Part shown: piece after piece, positions 49,385 through 61,720 of the stretch | How the letters are laid out: each line of letters begins with the position of its first letter | Numbering within the stretch: position 1 is the first letter of the stretch | Assembly (NCBI RefSeq): GCF_021018895.1 | Contig: NC_079384.1 | Location: 16,709,140 to 16,773,139, forward strand | Origin: Seriola aureovittata | Taxonomy: Eukaryota; Chordata; Actinopteri; Carangiformes; Carangidae | Direction of reading: 5' to 3' | Length of the DNA stretch: 64,000 bases | Position numbers and translations under genes: made by a program | The notes under the pieces: model-generated | Told to the model about the DNA's origin: nothing | Databases searched by the model: none | Seen by the model: only the letters and a program-made list of their open reading frames with translations

Positions 49385-49441
49385 ATGGATTATAAGATGG
49401 ATGGATATTTGGACCAGCAAGTGCCTTACACTTTAGCAAAT
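49385..49441 (+). CDS. etv4: Etv4 (Pea3) coding exon 1: N-terminus
   Basis: Nineteen codons, MDYKMDGYLDQQVPYTLAN, end in phase 0 at donor AAT|GTACGT. The DGxxDQQVPY motif is the conserved N-terminus of the PEA3 subfamily (ETV1, ETV4, ETV5). GYLDQQVPYT is the ETV4 form, whereas ETV1 and ETV5 have FYDQQVP. The exon probably begins at 49334, after acceptor CCTCTCTGTGCAG, so 51 bases of 5' UTR precede the ATG. The first ATG (49385) was chosen because it matches the fish-type MDYK start and is followed closely by a second in-frame ATG (MDG). Without splicing, the frame reads on into the intron and a poly-A run, so the donor is needed. Confidence 0.93.
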
Positions 49442-49482
49442 GTACGTATGGATGAACTCTTCTGTTACTTCAGTGCTTTTGT

Positions 49483-49506
49483 AAAAAAAAAAAAAAAAAA
49501 AAAAAA
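49483..49506. repeat. Poly-A run (24) in etv4 intron
   Basis: Twenty-four consecutive As, 41 bases after the donor of coding exon 1. Confidence 0.95.
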
Positions 49507-50076
49507 TGTGTGCGTGCTTTTTAATGACTCGACTACCGGGCTTTATCTCTCTGTCGTCTCGCGTCTGCTTGCACGAGTTTTTTTTTTTTGCTGAAGCAGC
49601 TGTGTATGTGTGTGTGCGCGATAGAAAACAATTCCTTACCCCCGCTCAAAACTACCACAAAATCCTCCTAAAGTGAAGCATAGCAAGTGGTGCATTTAAA
49701 AATGTTTTTCCAGTGGGATAGTTCGGTTGTAGAGCGTGTCAGTGTGGTGCCAAATGGTCACTTTCTTCAGACGCAAACAGCGCGTTTGTTTTTCCAAGAT
49801 CTCCTCCACAACTGAGAAATGTGTTGTTTTCTAAGGAGCCCGGTGTTCACCTTTAGCTGCAGTAGGCTCCCGTTTGTAACCCATTACAAATTATTACAAC
49901 TTAAATGTTGTTATTTACATCAGAAGTGGTTAGCTCCTGCATCACTTTTAGTTGTGTTTTTTTTTCTCTCTCCACGCCACAGCTAAACATGGAATTATCT
50001 GTTTCGACACTAATGTGTTGGAAATGGAGTCTTGTTTCTCACTTCTCCTCTCTTTTAAAATCTATGGGTTTTGCAG

Positions 50077-50167
50077 AAGTCGCAAGGAAATGGGCCCCTA
50101 AATAGACTGTTGATGGCAGCGAAAAGGAAATACATGGACACAGAATTACCCCCTCAGGAATCTGAAG
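50077..50167 (+). CDS. etv4: Etv4 coding exon 2: linker
   Basis: The acceptor is GGTTTTGCAG at 50076 and the donor is GAAG|GTAAAG. Thirty codons plus one base (KSQGNGPLNR, LLMAAKRKYM, DTELPPQESE) continue the frame of the previous exon in phase 0 and leave phase 1. KSxGNG matches the same position of mammalian ETV4. The basic KRKY-D stretch is shared with the KRKF segments of ETV1/ETV5, so this fish protein keeps a feature lost in mammalian ETV4. The exon links the N-terminus to the acidic activation domain. Confidence 0.93.
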
Positions 50168-50383
50168 GTAAAGTAGTGGAAGTTCACGATTTTGGCCTCT
50201 AGTCTCTTTACATGACACATGTTTACATCACGGTCTATGAACCCCAGGCAATGCCAGTTTGTATCTTAGTAACTGTATTTAAATATCATGGGGTTAAGAC
50301 ACATATTAGTAAGCAATAAGTCTACTGAGCTGTCAGCTTGTCAATCTGCAGTGTATTGATTGTATTTCTTTCTCTCTCTTCAG

Positions 50384-50431
50384 ACCTCTTCCAGGATTTA
50401 AGCCAACTCCAAGAGACATGGCTCACAGAAG
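50384..50431 (+). CDS. etv4: Etv4 coding exon 3: acidic activation domain, part 1
   Basis: The exon has acceptor TTTCTCTCTCTTCAG, 48 bases and donor GAAG|GTGAGA. With the G carried over it encodes DLFQDLSQLQETWLTE, the amphipathic helix at the heart of the PEA3-family transactivation domain. In family members this helix contacts the Mediator subunit MED25 and other coactivators through its Phe, Leu and Trp residues, all present here. Phase 1 on both sides. The residues are almost invariant in the family, so the assignment is secure. Confidence 0.97.
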
Positions 50432-52930
50432 GTGAGAAATGCCTCCTGGCTGATTTTTTTTCTCTCTCCCCCCCCCAAATTTATGCTTCTTATGTGATTA
50501 TGTCCACCATTTATGACAGTCATGAAGGTTGTTGGCGGTGTGTCTGTCTGGAAAGACTGGTGAACACAGAAGCCTAGGAGCTTCCAGGTTTTCTGTCAGT
50601 ACAACAGTGAAACAACAAAGTTTCATTAATGCACTTTTATTGAAGTTGTTTCTCATAAATCTTTGGCTTTGGTGGAGGGGAAAAAAATGAAAAAGATGTT
50701 GCTGTGTAGACTGTTGTTGGGAAGCCCAAACTTTCTGATGCAACACACATGCTCATAAACCATACAACACTGCAAAAAAAAAAAAAAAGGCCAGAGAGAA
50801 CACAGACGGGACATTATTAGCTTTGAGCATGTCCTATTTTGGCCATGTTGGCATGCAGTATGCTTGCCAGCCAGCAGCCAATGCAAACAAACAGGCTATT
50901 TGGCTTGTGTCACTCAAAGGCACATAGCGATGAAATGAGGCCCAGTCAGAGGCAATTGTCAGCTTGTAGACTTAATAATTGCAATGATGACATGAGCCCT
51001 AATAGAGTAATTATACTGTATGTCAGGATGCAAAGGGGGGGGCAACACAAGCCGTGAGTCATTGTGCCTGTTTTTGGTGCTAATCTGGAGGCCAACAGTG
51101 GCAAGACAGTGGGTCTAAAATGAGAATTGCACCAGGAGGTGTGAATTTTGTTGTGTTGGTTGCTTTGATGTGCTTTGATGTGGAGGTTTAAAGGGAAACT
51201 CCACTCATTTTTGACGTTTATAGTCTAACCTGAATGAACCCTGTTTAAAGCCCCCCCCCCCTTCCTCTCAAAAATGCATTTTTGCTTATTGTTACTTGAC
51301 TTGTCTGTTTGACCTTCGCTGTGCAGTATGATGCACGTCCAGAGTTATACGGCCATTCTCACATTTCATCTGCTGAGGAGAGAAACGTTTGTCTGTGCTC
51401 ACCTTAAATCTCAGTTTAAAGACTGCATGTAAAAGCAATTTTGTGACATCATGACAAGTTATGAGCCAGTTGTGGTCCGATATGCAACTTATACACACTG
51501 AGAGTGGACTTTTGAGTGAAGTGGGAGACGTCTTGTGTCTCAGAGTTAAAGTTTTGAAATGAAAAATACTTGCATATTCATAGATTGTTCAAAAGGGATA
51601 AGAAAATAGATAGATTTGAGATTTTTTTTAACAAGATTCATTATTTGTGAAAAGAATCTATACAGATTAATATTTCAGGCAGAGTGCTTTTTATATGTCT
51701 GGAGGAAATCTTAAATTTATGGCAGAGATTTGTCTTTGTAAATGCTGTTTTAATGAAGTGCATACTGTATGAAGTGTGTGGGTGGTGCTCTCTTATCGCT
51801 ACAGCAGAATTTCATAATATTTCTAATGATGAGGAATTGCTTATGTCACATTTAAACAGTACAATGAGTCTCAGTGTTGACTTTAGGTCATGCATAGAAC
51901 ACAACAGGTCAGCTAATATAGGGAGGTGAGGTGATTTCAATCAGTGACACTGTGGAAGTGGTCGCATCTGTCTTAAGACCAGACAGACATTTAAATTGAG
52001 CCCACTCCCTGAGCGGTCACTGTTTATGACAAACAGTGCTGTATGCACATCAGCCTTCTCGCCTTTTCACATGCAGCGTCAAACACCAGCAAGTTCACTT
52101 CACACCAGCGTCTCACGCAGACAAAGACAAAGAGCCAGAGCCAATAAAACGGCAACAATGGGTGTTGCTTCAAAGTTGGATCCTATTTGTATTCACAGAT
52201 TTTAGCTATAAAGGCCATCCTTAAAGGATTAGTCCACCCCCCCCCCCAAAAAAAAGGTTGTGAGATATTCCACTACAATGATGGTGAATAAAATTCTGTT
52301 TATAGCGCTGAAAACTTAAAAAAAAGAAAAAAAAAAAGAAAAGTCTTTTTCTGGGGAAGAAGCCACAGATTTCACTGTGGTCAGTTTTCACTGGAACTAC
52401 TTTCAGTCAGTATGAACTCTGATGACAGCATGTTCCCTGGATGTCGTAGAGCAGCGGGGGCAGAAGGTTTCGAAGAGGTTGTTTGAAATGCCATTTGTCA
52501 TATTTGTGGAGGCCACCATCTACATTACACTCACCTCCACTGTGTACTGGTGGCAGCAGAAACAGTATTTCAAATCCCGGACAAATAAAACCAAAACTAT
52601 TTGAATGAATGAAAATTAATTTAAATATCGTTCAGAAAGTATAGAAACTTTGATGAACCACCTCTTTAAAGGGAAATATGTTGTGTACTGACTTAACAAA
52701 TTGGGTGGTAGCTTATTGTCGACTCAAGTCAAAAATAAAAGGAAGGAGCAGGACAGAAAGATGGAAGTGTAACTTTATCAAAGTGTTACTTAACCCTAAG
52801 TACTGGCTTGTTTTCAGCTTCCCCGGCTAAGACCTCTCCTTTCCTGTTGCATTAATTAAAGACCTTATCATGACTGATTGCAGTTGTGAGGGATTCACCA
52901 AGATTGTAAAAGCTGGTTAGCTGAAGGGAG

Positions 52931-52956
52931 TTTTTTTTTTTTTTTTTTTTTTTTTT
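52931..52956. repeat. Poly-T run (26)
   Basis: Twenty-six consecutive Ts in etv4 intron 3. Confidence 0.95.
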
Positions 52957-55534
52957 GCCAAAGGAGAGCGGAAGCCAGAGAGAGACAGAAGGGGTGAAGT
53001 ACTGAATGGCAGGAGTTCAGGAGCTTGTCACATCTTGTCTCATTTTGGCCTTTAGGTTTATATGACTGAAGCTGCTTAGCTCCGCCCAGGATCTCCCACT
53101 GAGAGAAAAAAAAAAAAAAAAAAGTCATTCAAGGTGCCTGGAAGCATCAGGGAGAACATGCGTCTGTGCTCGTATAAACACACTTTCCTTCTTGTGCTGA
53201 CTTGCATCTCAAAGCCCCTGACGAGGTGTTCCTGGAAACAAATCAGATACACATGCAAGCGCTCATACACGCACAGGAAAGTGTACAGACGCAAACATGC
53301 ACACCGGGGGGGGGGTTGCGATCATGTCTGATGGTCATCACCCGTGTTTCTTTTCTCCTGCGTCTTTTATGAGGTCCAGCATGTTCCACTCTGGACATGT
53401 TGAAACTAGTGGAAGTGATTGATTGTTGGGTCTGCACAACTAAATATTGGCCCCTGCTTTGTTTCATACAGCAGTTTTATTTCTCTCCCCTCCCCTGAGG
53501 CTAAAAGAGCGAAAATTTAAAAGGGGGTAATATTATTATGGTATAGTAGGCCACAGGATGCGGCGTTATGTAAGAAATCAATGTAATTTATCTGAACATG
53601 CTCCAAAACGTCGTCATCCGGTTTCCTCTGCACAGGAAGGAGGAGTGTGACGACAAGAAAGTGGATTTGAATTTCTTATTTCCTCTTTTTGTCCTCTGTG
53701 TCTGTTGCTCTCTCGCTCTCGCTCTCTCTCTCTCTGAGTTTTGGTTTCTGTCTTGTGTATCATTGTCTGGAAACTGTATCAGAGGATGAACTGAGAGAGG
53801 AGAGGCCAGTAAGGTTGAATGCTGGGTGAGATTTTGAGTCTTGAGTGAGGTTACAATCAAAAGCTGTGGTTGGTTGGCATCTACTTTTAGAGAATAATAT
53901 GGAGATACTTCTAAATGGAAGTTCTATTATGTATTTGTTTATTTTTAGTGAGTGAATGGAGTTGAAGTACCTGCCATGTGGTGCCATTTTGTTTCGTAGC
54001 CCATTATGCCCCTGATTGCATTCATGCTATTTAATGATAGCCATCAACTTTTCCCTTCCAGTTAGCTTGTACCATGACGCAAGTGTGACTCCCAAACAAT
54101 GGAAACACTTTTTAAAAAAGCCAGAAACCTGTGGAGCTGGAGGAGTGCCAGGTTGAAAGGTTTGCTAGCCCCGGTCCTGCTCTGCATTTCTGCGTTTTTG
54201 GCCGTTAACTCAAAAGGTAGCATGTAATGCCAGTGAGCTCATTCCTCAGTGGGTGAATCTGACCTCCTCACCCCTGTTAGGGTGTTGGCAGTCAAATGAG
54301 TTGGGCTTTTCTAACCTATTTGTGTGACTCAGAGTCCAAAGCTCCAACGGGACAATTGTGAATGGGTTTGGATTCCTAAAAAAAAAAAAAAGAAAAAAGA
54401 GGCATACAATAGTGTCTGTCTAGCTCTGCTGCACCTGGGCTTGGCATCACTGACTCTGCTTTTTCAGTTAGATCCTAGATGAGTTTCATTATGAGAGAGT
54501 GCCTGATCAGGGCAACTGAAACTATGCACCACTGCAAGTAATTATTGATCAAATCAAGATATCACACACACATATAAGATATCACCGTATGGACTCGCCT
54601 GTTTTTACAAATCATTGTAAACCGACTGTATGTTGTTTCCGAGACATGCATATTTTAAAGGTCCCAAATTCTATAAAGATAGATGTCCATGTGTTGTTTG
54701 ATTATAAAGCAGTCCACAGAGAAATGCACACAGCCTGTATTCAGAGACTGAGCCTTAAAACCAGCCGTCAGGCAGTCACCCCTTTCAGCCAAGCCCACAT
54801 GGACCCACCATCCAACCATGCAGGATTTGGTTTCTCTACATGTTAACCTGAAATCTGCTACATTTTTATTAGATCATTCAGAAAACAGAAAGAGAATCAG
54901 CCAATCAGAAGAGAGGCTCAGAGCTGACCTGTTGTTAACTAGAGCTGCAGAGAGAAGCATGGTTTTTGGTTCTTAAAAGCACAAATATATGTTCTTATGG
55001 ATCAACACTTTAAATGAAACACGGTAGAAGTGTAAAATATGAGATCTTTAAGCATCACAGCCTTGAACTCGATATGATGTTGGTTGATATATGACCGGTT
55101 TCTATGTCTTAACAGGAACAGTAGTGTTATCAAATCTTTGCTCCATAGAAAACACATTAATTCACAGCTGATAGGAGCCATTTGACAAGAAGTGCTTTAA
55201 CCTTAACTTTCTTTCATCTCACTCCCCCGCTTCTCCTCTTGCTTTTAGTCCTGTTTCCTTGTTCTCTGTATCCGCTTCCAGTTTGACTCCGAGAGTGATT
55301 CCTCGCCCATGCAGCAGATGAAATCCAGACTGCTTTTACATTGTTAGACAATCTAGTCCCTGTACGTCTTGTGACGGTGCTGCTAGTTTGTCACACCCGC
55401 TGACAGATTTCCTCACTTGTGTAGCCAGAACAGCCTGTTTAAGCCGTCTGGATTTCTACAGTGGGACTTGACCGTTAGCATGTAGATGTTTCACTAGTTT
55501 GGGTGGACAAAAAAGTAGAATAGGATTTATCGTC

Positions 55535-55566
55535 TGTGTGTGTGTGTGTGTGGGGGGGGGGGGGGG
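55535..55566. repeat. Compound (GT)n G-run repeat
   Basis: About nine GT units followed directly by a run of about 15 Gs. Confidence 0.93.
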
Positions 55567-55896
55567 CATCAGTCAATGTGGTCAGTTTTTACATTGGCTG
55601 AAATCTCTAACTCAAATGTCTATACTACCAAGAAATGTTAAAGCCACATGGAAGCAGGTTGGCAGGTCAACATGTGTGATGCCGCTCAAGAGCTCCATGT
55701 TCTTATGTATTGATCTATGGAGAAGAAAAGTGCTGTGAAGGTCACCTGGATGAAGCCCAGCCAGGCTCTGACTGATTTCAAGTAACAGAAAAAAAAGACA
55801 GAATGCGGGAGGAAAGGGAAAGGTCAGATTTTGTCTAAAATATAATAATAATGTTAAAATTATGGTTGTTTTTTTTTTTTTGTCTCCTAATTTCAG

Positions 55897-55950
55897 CTCA
55901 GGTTCCTGACAGTGACGAGCAATTTGTTCCTGATTTCCATTCTGAGAACT
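55897..55950 (+). CDS. etv4: Etv4 coding exon 4: acidic activation domain, part 2
   Basis: The acceptor is CTCCTAATTTCAG after a T-rich tract, the exon is 54 bases, and the donor is AACT|GTGAGT. With the carried G it encodes AQVPDSDEQFVPDFHSEN plus one base. This is the second half of the acidic transactivation domain. DSDEQFVPDFHSEN is the ETV4 version; ETV1 has a DYQAES and ETV5 a DFQSDN ending. The exit phase 1 (T-) predicts a Leu codon at the start of the next exon, as in known ETV4. That exon, and the ETS domain, are not found before 64000. Confidence 0.97.
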
Positions 55951-57290
55951 GTGAGTACTTTCTATTTCTGTGTCCTCTCAATTTGTCAAAAATATCTGTT
56001 TTTCTGACTCTACTGTGTATTGCACACATTAGATCTTTGTTTTCTTTTTTTCTTTAGTCAGATATTGATCCATGTATTGAGAGCTGTCTCACCCGTATTT
56101 GGTCAGTTGGCCTGCTCATGCAAGTCCAGCTCAAGTATGCATGTCATGAGAAAGTGAGAATGAAAGCGGAGGTCAAATTTTGGCTGTGAAACTGCCGGAG
56201 GCTTACGCGGGGATACTGTAACTCGCTGATGTTACAGTAATCTCTCTGGCAGACAAAGCTATGCAGAAAACAGAAGGCCTAATGAGCCGGTCATGACGTG
56301 AATTTGGATGCCGGCGTTATGTGCTGCTGTCATCCATTTGCATGCCTTTGAAAAGCTGAATGGGTACGGCACAGGAAACCGGTAAAAAAAAAAAAAATTT
56401 ATTCAGGGCCCAGGTACAAAGTTAGCCCTTTGTGCACATCGGAAGGTGTAAAATGGAAAAGCAAATTCCTGGGCGGCACAACTGAGCGGCTATTTGAATG
56501 AGTTCCCCTTTTTTGTTGTGCGTCTTGACAATGGCGATTCAGGATCTGGGTGGGAGTATGTGCGTCGCTCCACAAACAGTTTTTTTTTGTTTTTTCTGTC
56601 GCATTCAACACACTGCAGGCTTCTCCCTCCGTCTCTAGCAATGACACTGACAGGGTTAGCAACTTAAAGAGAACTCCAGAATAATCTCATCCCCAAAGTA
56701 AAACTGACAGCGTTCAGTCCCAGTCAAAGGCACGTCCTCTCACGGAGACCCATGTGTCTTTTGTGTGTAAACATCGTGTGATTTAACCAGCTCCAGGTCA
56801 CAACTGCCCGGCCCCTCTGTGACACATGCCCTGTGCAACATTGTCACTGTGTTTTCGCCAAACAATGCAGAGGAGGAAGTGCAGATGAACCCCCGGGGCA
56901 CGCAGAGGTCATGTCTACTTAACCCCCCTGGCCTGTCAGCCAATCAGCTGTCAGGGCTCCGCTAACGGTTGACCTGGGTATGATTTGCAGGGTCACGGGG
57001 GCTTCGGTTTGACGGGCAGCTCACTTATACACGGCAGAGACACTCCCGCGTTGACAGACAGTGTCCCTGCTGGTCACAGTCAATAGCCGCAGAGTCTAGT
57101 TAGAGCATCTCTATTCAGATTTGATTGATGGGAAATTGAAGCTGACAAGCAACTATAAATATATTCATCCTATGCGGTCTATTAAAGGCATAAAAAGGCA
57201 TCATTTCCCATACTGAACTCAAAGGCATTCACAAAACCAGACGGTTGTGCTTTTAAAAACAGGTGACTCACCTGTTTTGGAAAGTCTAGC

Positions 57291-57295
<5 letters not shown>

Positions 57296-57321
<26 letters not shown>
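57296..57321. repeat. Poly-A run (26)
   Basis: Twenty-six consecutive As in etv4 intron 4. Confidence 0.95.
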
Positions 57322-58189
57322 GCATAAAGCAAAGCTCTAATCCCAGGTGACCGTGATATAATTGAGGCTTCCATTGAAAACGGCACCCTGGTAAAATTAA
57401 ACATTGTTGTTTACTGAGTCAGGTTGTTACCTGCATGGGTGCGGTGTTGTTGACAGAGAGGTGGAGAGACAGAAAGAGGGAGCCAGCGAAACAGCAAAAG
57501 AGGAGACACGAAAACAGAGGGACATGTAGGAATGCTAGATTAGGGAAGAGGAGGAGGGTGGAGGTGGGGTGGGGTGGGGGCAAAGGAGGGATTGTGCAAT
57601 ACCTGCACATCTGGTAAATCTATCTCATCTGGTCCATTCTGCCTTAGTTCACAGCTAACAAGCATGCTCTGTCTGCAGGCTGCCATTGAGGGAAGGTTAT
57701 GCAAACATGCAACTTTTATGTACTTGCTGACCTGCCTGTGTGTGTGTGTTTAAAGGTAATTGAGCCATTGGTGATAACAGCGCACCATATTTTTTTCCAG
57801 TCAACTATTGTGATTGGCCCTTCACAGAAGTCTTAAAAGCTCATCAAGAGGAGAGGAGGATTAATGTTTGGTTTTGGGTGCTGACAGCACCTTTGAGGGC
57901 TGATGATGGGCCATCGGACAGATTCCTTTGTCTGTTTACCGCCTCGGGGGAGGAAACACATGGAGGTGTCAGTCAAATTTATAACGCACATAGTTAATTA
58001 AAATAGTCTGAACATGTCCCCACTCTGTTTTTTACTAAAAGGCCAGGGTTGGAGCGTTTAGCATGGCGCTGCTTGCGCCAAGAGCTCGTTCTTCTTTGTC
58101 CAAGTATGTTGTTTACACTTGGTGCAGCTCGAGAGATGTGACCCATTCATAAATTTTCTTCCCTGCGTGCGTAAGAGGAAGTGTGCCTC

Positions 58190-58328
58190 TCCTTCCCCCC
58201 TCTCTCCCTCTCTCTCCCTCTCTCTCCCTCAGTCCTCGGCTGCTCTCTCCCTCGGTCTCATTCATAAAAAAGCCCTACAGTACTACAGATCCCCCCTCTC
58301 TGACACCCCCCCCCCCCCCCCCCCCCCC
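58190..58328. repeat. Pyrimidine tract and C23 homopolymer
   Basis: TCTCTCCC-type repeats (58190-58240) precede a pure run of 23 Cs (58306-58328). On the complementary strand this is a G-run capable of quadruplex formation. Open frames here are Pro/Ser/Leu-rich artefacts. Confidence 0.92.
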
Positions 58329-59078
58329 GTTCAAGTGGATACTCCAAACCCCTCCCTCCCTTCCTGTGTCTGTACAAACTAAGTTGAATTTAAAAATCTG
58401 GACTCCCCCTCCCCCTTTCCCTTTTCCCTCTACCTCTCTTTGCCCCTCTCTCTCTCTGCTCACACACACATTGAGTGTTCCAAGATGTGAACTAATCCAG
58501 CGATTTCAGGCCTGTGTGGGACGATTGTTTAGTTTTGTGCATTGCAGTAATTATATAGGAAGTTGTGGCTATAGAATGCCGTTACAGTGCTTTTCACCAG
58601 AGCAAGTTAAGCAAGGGAGAGAAGGCAAGATAAAAAAAAAAGGGAGGGACTTCAGGAGTGTATAGAAGAAAAAGAAAGAAAGATATGAACACATGCTCCT
58701 TCCAAATCTGCCTCCTCTTTTTGATTTTAATGTGATCTTAATTAAATCTTTTTTCGTCTGTTCTTCCTCTGAATTTCCTTTTTATAGTAAAGTATGCATA
58801 ATTATGCAATTATTGATAAATTGTCTGGTGTATAAAATGTCAGAAAATTGTAAAAGATGAAGTCCAAAATGGCACTTTCAGACAGTCCAAAACCAAAATA
58901 TCTTTAATTTACTATCAACATGACAAAGAAAATCAGCAAATCCTCAAAAATGAAAAGCTGAAAGCTCATCATTTTGGCCATATTGGCTAGAAAAAAAAAA
59001 TTGCCAGTTAATTTTAAGTTGATTGACTAGAAAGAATATATCTATCTAAATAAAGAAAAAGGAGATAAAAACAAAGAA

Positions 59079-59095
59079 GGGGGGGGGGGGGGGGG
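59079..59095. repeat. Poly-G run (17)
   Basis: Seventeen consecutive Gs. Confidence 0.95.
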
Positions 59096-59601
59096 ACGAA
59101 ACAAGCGAGAGGAGAAGTTCCAGTAACCCAGCTCAAACCAAACCCTCCCAGCAGTGTGTCTCTCTGGCTCTGTGTGTTCTGCTTTGTCATGAATTCACAG
59201 CCTTCCTCTTGTTTGGGTTGTTTTTCTGGATCAGAACTGGCCCAATCAGACCCTATTTGGAGCATGGGCCGATGGGTGGATTGAGCCCCCCCCCCCCTTT
59301 CCCAACTCCCTCTCTCCTCCGAAAAGAGAAACATGCAACTCTGTGCTCTCCACTTTCCAAAATACAGCTGCTATGCAACAAAGTGCGCAAAAACAAGCCA
59401 GGTGCCTGCCAGATATGCACGGATACAGCTCGCTTACTCGCTCCGGGGAGGCGAGGCTTCCTCAATGAGTTGTGTGTTTGTTGCAGTGTTTTGTTTTGCT
59501 TATGAGTAAAATGGTTGATTTCTCTGACTTGAACAGATGATTCCTTTTGACAGACTCTCATCCACTTACTCCTGCACACGCTTAAACACACTTGGCCTGA
59601 T

Positions 59602-59603
<2 letters not shown>

Positions 59604-59639
<36 letters not shown>

Positions 59640-59694
59640 CATGCACACACACACACACACATGCATGCACACACACACACACACACACACACAT

Positions 59695-59729
<35 letters not shown>
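59604..59729. repeat. (CA)n microsatellite with ATGC interruptions
   Basis: Long CA tract broken by ACATGCATGCAC (two places) and ACATGCAC. The regular interruptions point to internal duplication. Confidence 0.95.
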
Positions 59730-59730
<1 letters not shown>

Positions 59731-60370
59731 CCTTCAGCCCTGCAGTTTTATGAATGGGTCGGTTGTGAAAGACTGGCTGAGGCAGCACATTGAGTTAAGG
59801 GGAGTGAACATTCATTCATGACATTGGGGGCCATTATTCCACCACTAACAACACCTATGAGAGGTACAGGCCTGTTTTTCTGTCAGCTCTCATCTGACTA
59901 TAACATTTTTTTTTCCAAGAGCTCAGATTTATTTTTTTAGTGCATGCAACTGTTTTATCTGGTGAAGATCCGTGCTTTCTATTTGCATTTCCTTCCTTTG
60001 GTTTAGTCCAACCACATCTTTGGTTGCCTCAAATTTCATACGCTTTCAACTTGAATTTGTTTTGATGTCAGATTCTAGAAAAGACAGCGCACAAGTTATT
60101 GCTATTTTACAGCATTATTCATTCATCTTTAGTCAATCAAGTCCAATTTAAAAAAAATGGGTCTGTAAAGGGCAGGCATGTGGCGTAATAGGCGTTTAAC
60201 AGCTTCCAGTCGGGAAGTAAAAGCTGAGCTCCTCTGTGTTGATTCAGAACAGCCCCGTCAAAGCCAGGGGGCCGCGGGGATTTGAGCCAGGCAGCGCAGC
60301 CCCGAGTGTCCGCAGCATAGCTTTGTGAATGGACAGCAGTGTGTGTTTTATTACAGGAGAGTGGAAGGGA

Positions 60371-60394
60371 GGTGTGTGTGTGTGTGTGTGTGTG
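60371..60394. repeat. (GT)n microsatellite
   Basis: About 11 GT units. Confidence 0.93.
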
Positions 60395-60929
60395 GAAAAG
60401 AAAGTTTTTGTGTGCACTGGTGCATCCCTGTGATGCTCATATGCGTGTCTGTGCATTTCTATGTCTGTAGTAGCGTGTTTACTCCAGGAGGACGGCGGCT
60501 GATCTTTCTGCAGCTGGAGTGTTTTTCTCTCTTTTGAAAGCGAGCAGAGACCGAAGAGAGGAACAGATGCTGTGCAAATGAAGGGGCGAGGCCATAAAAA
60601 TAACAGTAGTTAAACTTGAATTAATGACTAATAAGAAGATACTGGGAGAGTGTCAACTGAGTACACATGGCAGTGATGAAGTCCTGTTTGGACATTTTGC
60701 CTGTTGAAGGCAACGATCATTCCTATCAGGAGTGATAAGATTGTACAAACCAAGCAAATTTGGTGAGATGTGGAAATACAGTGAGTGCCGCAGACAGGTC
60801 AAGAAACACACGCAATCAGAATATTAGACTTGCTTTTAAACAAATCTCCAGGTTAGCCAAAGGTATTAGGGGTATAAAGGCGATCAGTAGAGTTATTTAC
60901 CAAACCGCTCATTGTAAACATTTGTGCGC

Positions 60930-61640
60930 ATGCAGTTTTCTCGTACAGTTAAAGATTAATCCAACATTTTAAGTGCACTCACTTTTAGTTTTACCTCCAA
61001 ATGAAGTGTTTTAAATAATCTGGCTAAACTGCATCTAAAGGCTTCACTATGCTTCAAACGTTTGGATTATCGAACAGCTACTTAAACGGCCACTGTGGAA
61101 TTGGAGTGAGGTGGCTGCTTCTGTCATTTTCTTTTTTTTTTTTTTTTTTTTTCTTTCCAAAACCAACAATTTTAAAAGCATTTCCACTACAGGCAGCTGC
61201 TGTCCAGGTTGGCAGCATTTGAACTTCTCTCCCAAGCTCTTTCTTTTATTCTTTACACAACAACCGCCAGTTTTTCGTATGTACGGCTGAGTGCTGCATA
61301 ATCAGTAGCTTTGGGGCGAAGACAGAGAGAAATCTTTGCCATTATCTGTCGCATGTTGCTCTTTCCTTGGCCTTTTCAACCTGCCTGCAGACATGGTTGG
61401 AGGAAACATTACACAGAATAGTTCTTTTTCAAGCTTACCTTAGCCTTAAACCAGCCTAACCGTCTGAATGCTTGTGTTTCTTCCCGGCCTGACTTTGTTG
61501 TAGCTATGTCAGCGTCTTCCCAGATCATGGCAGGTACTTCGGCGAGTTCGATTTTGTTATATCTGTTAAAAAGATGATGGCCAAAGCTATGAAAATTAAC
61601 TCCCAAGTTGTAACAAAACACTTTTAAGAGCTGTATTTGC
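60930..61640 (+). repeat. Unnamed interspersed repeat, copy 3 of 3
   Basis: It shares GTTTTACCTCCAAATGAAGT, AATAATCTGGCTAAACTGCA, TTCCCAGATCATGGCAGGTA and GATGATGGCCAAAGCTATGA with the copies at 8590-9380 and, inverted, 20940-21270. A T21 run (61132-61152) lies inside it, so the copy is interrupted or expanded relative to the others. Confidence 0.6.
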
Positions 61641-61703
61641 CATCCTGTCTTGGTCAACATTCAAACTCTTTTTTCCCCCACTTTCATAAGCCTGACATTT
61701 CGA

Positions 61704-61720
61704 CACACACACACACACAT
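61704..61720. repeat. (CA)n microsatellite
   Basis: Short CA run of eight units. Confidence 0.85.

Larger units (their letters stand above)
50432..55896. other. etv4: etv4 intron 3 (5.5 kb)
   Basis: The intron starts GTGAGAAATG and ends TCTCCTAATTTCAG. It holds repeat-like patches beginning AAGGGAAACTCCACTC (about 51190) and TTAAAGGATTAGTCCACC (about 52220), both reminiscent of fish interspersed repeats. Also present are C-rich runs at 51251 and 52237, a T26 run (52931-52956), a (TC)n patch (53700-53740), an A-rich run near 54379 and a GT/G compound repeat (55535-55566). No other gene is recognised on either strand. Confidence 0.8.

Noticed and set aside
59253..59726. 157-codon minus-strand Cys/Val-rich frame
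   Set aside because: Translation of the CA microsatellite at 59604-59729.
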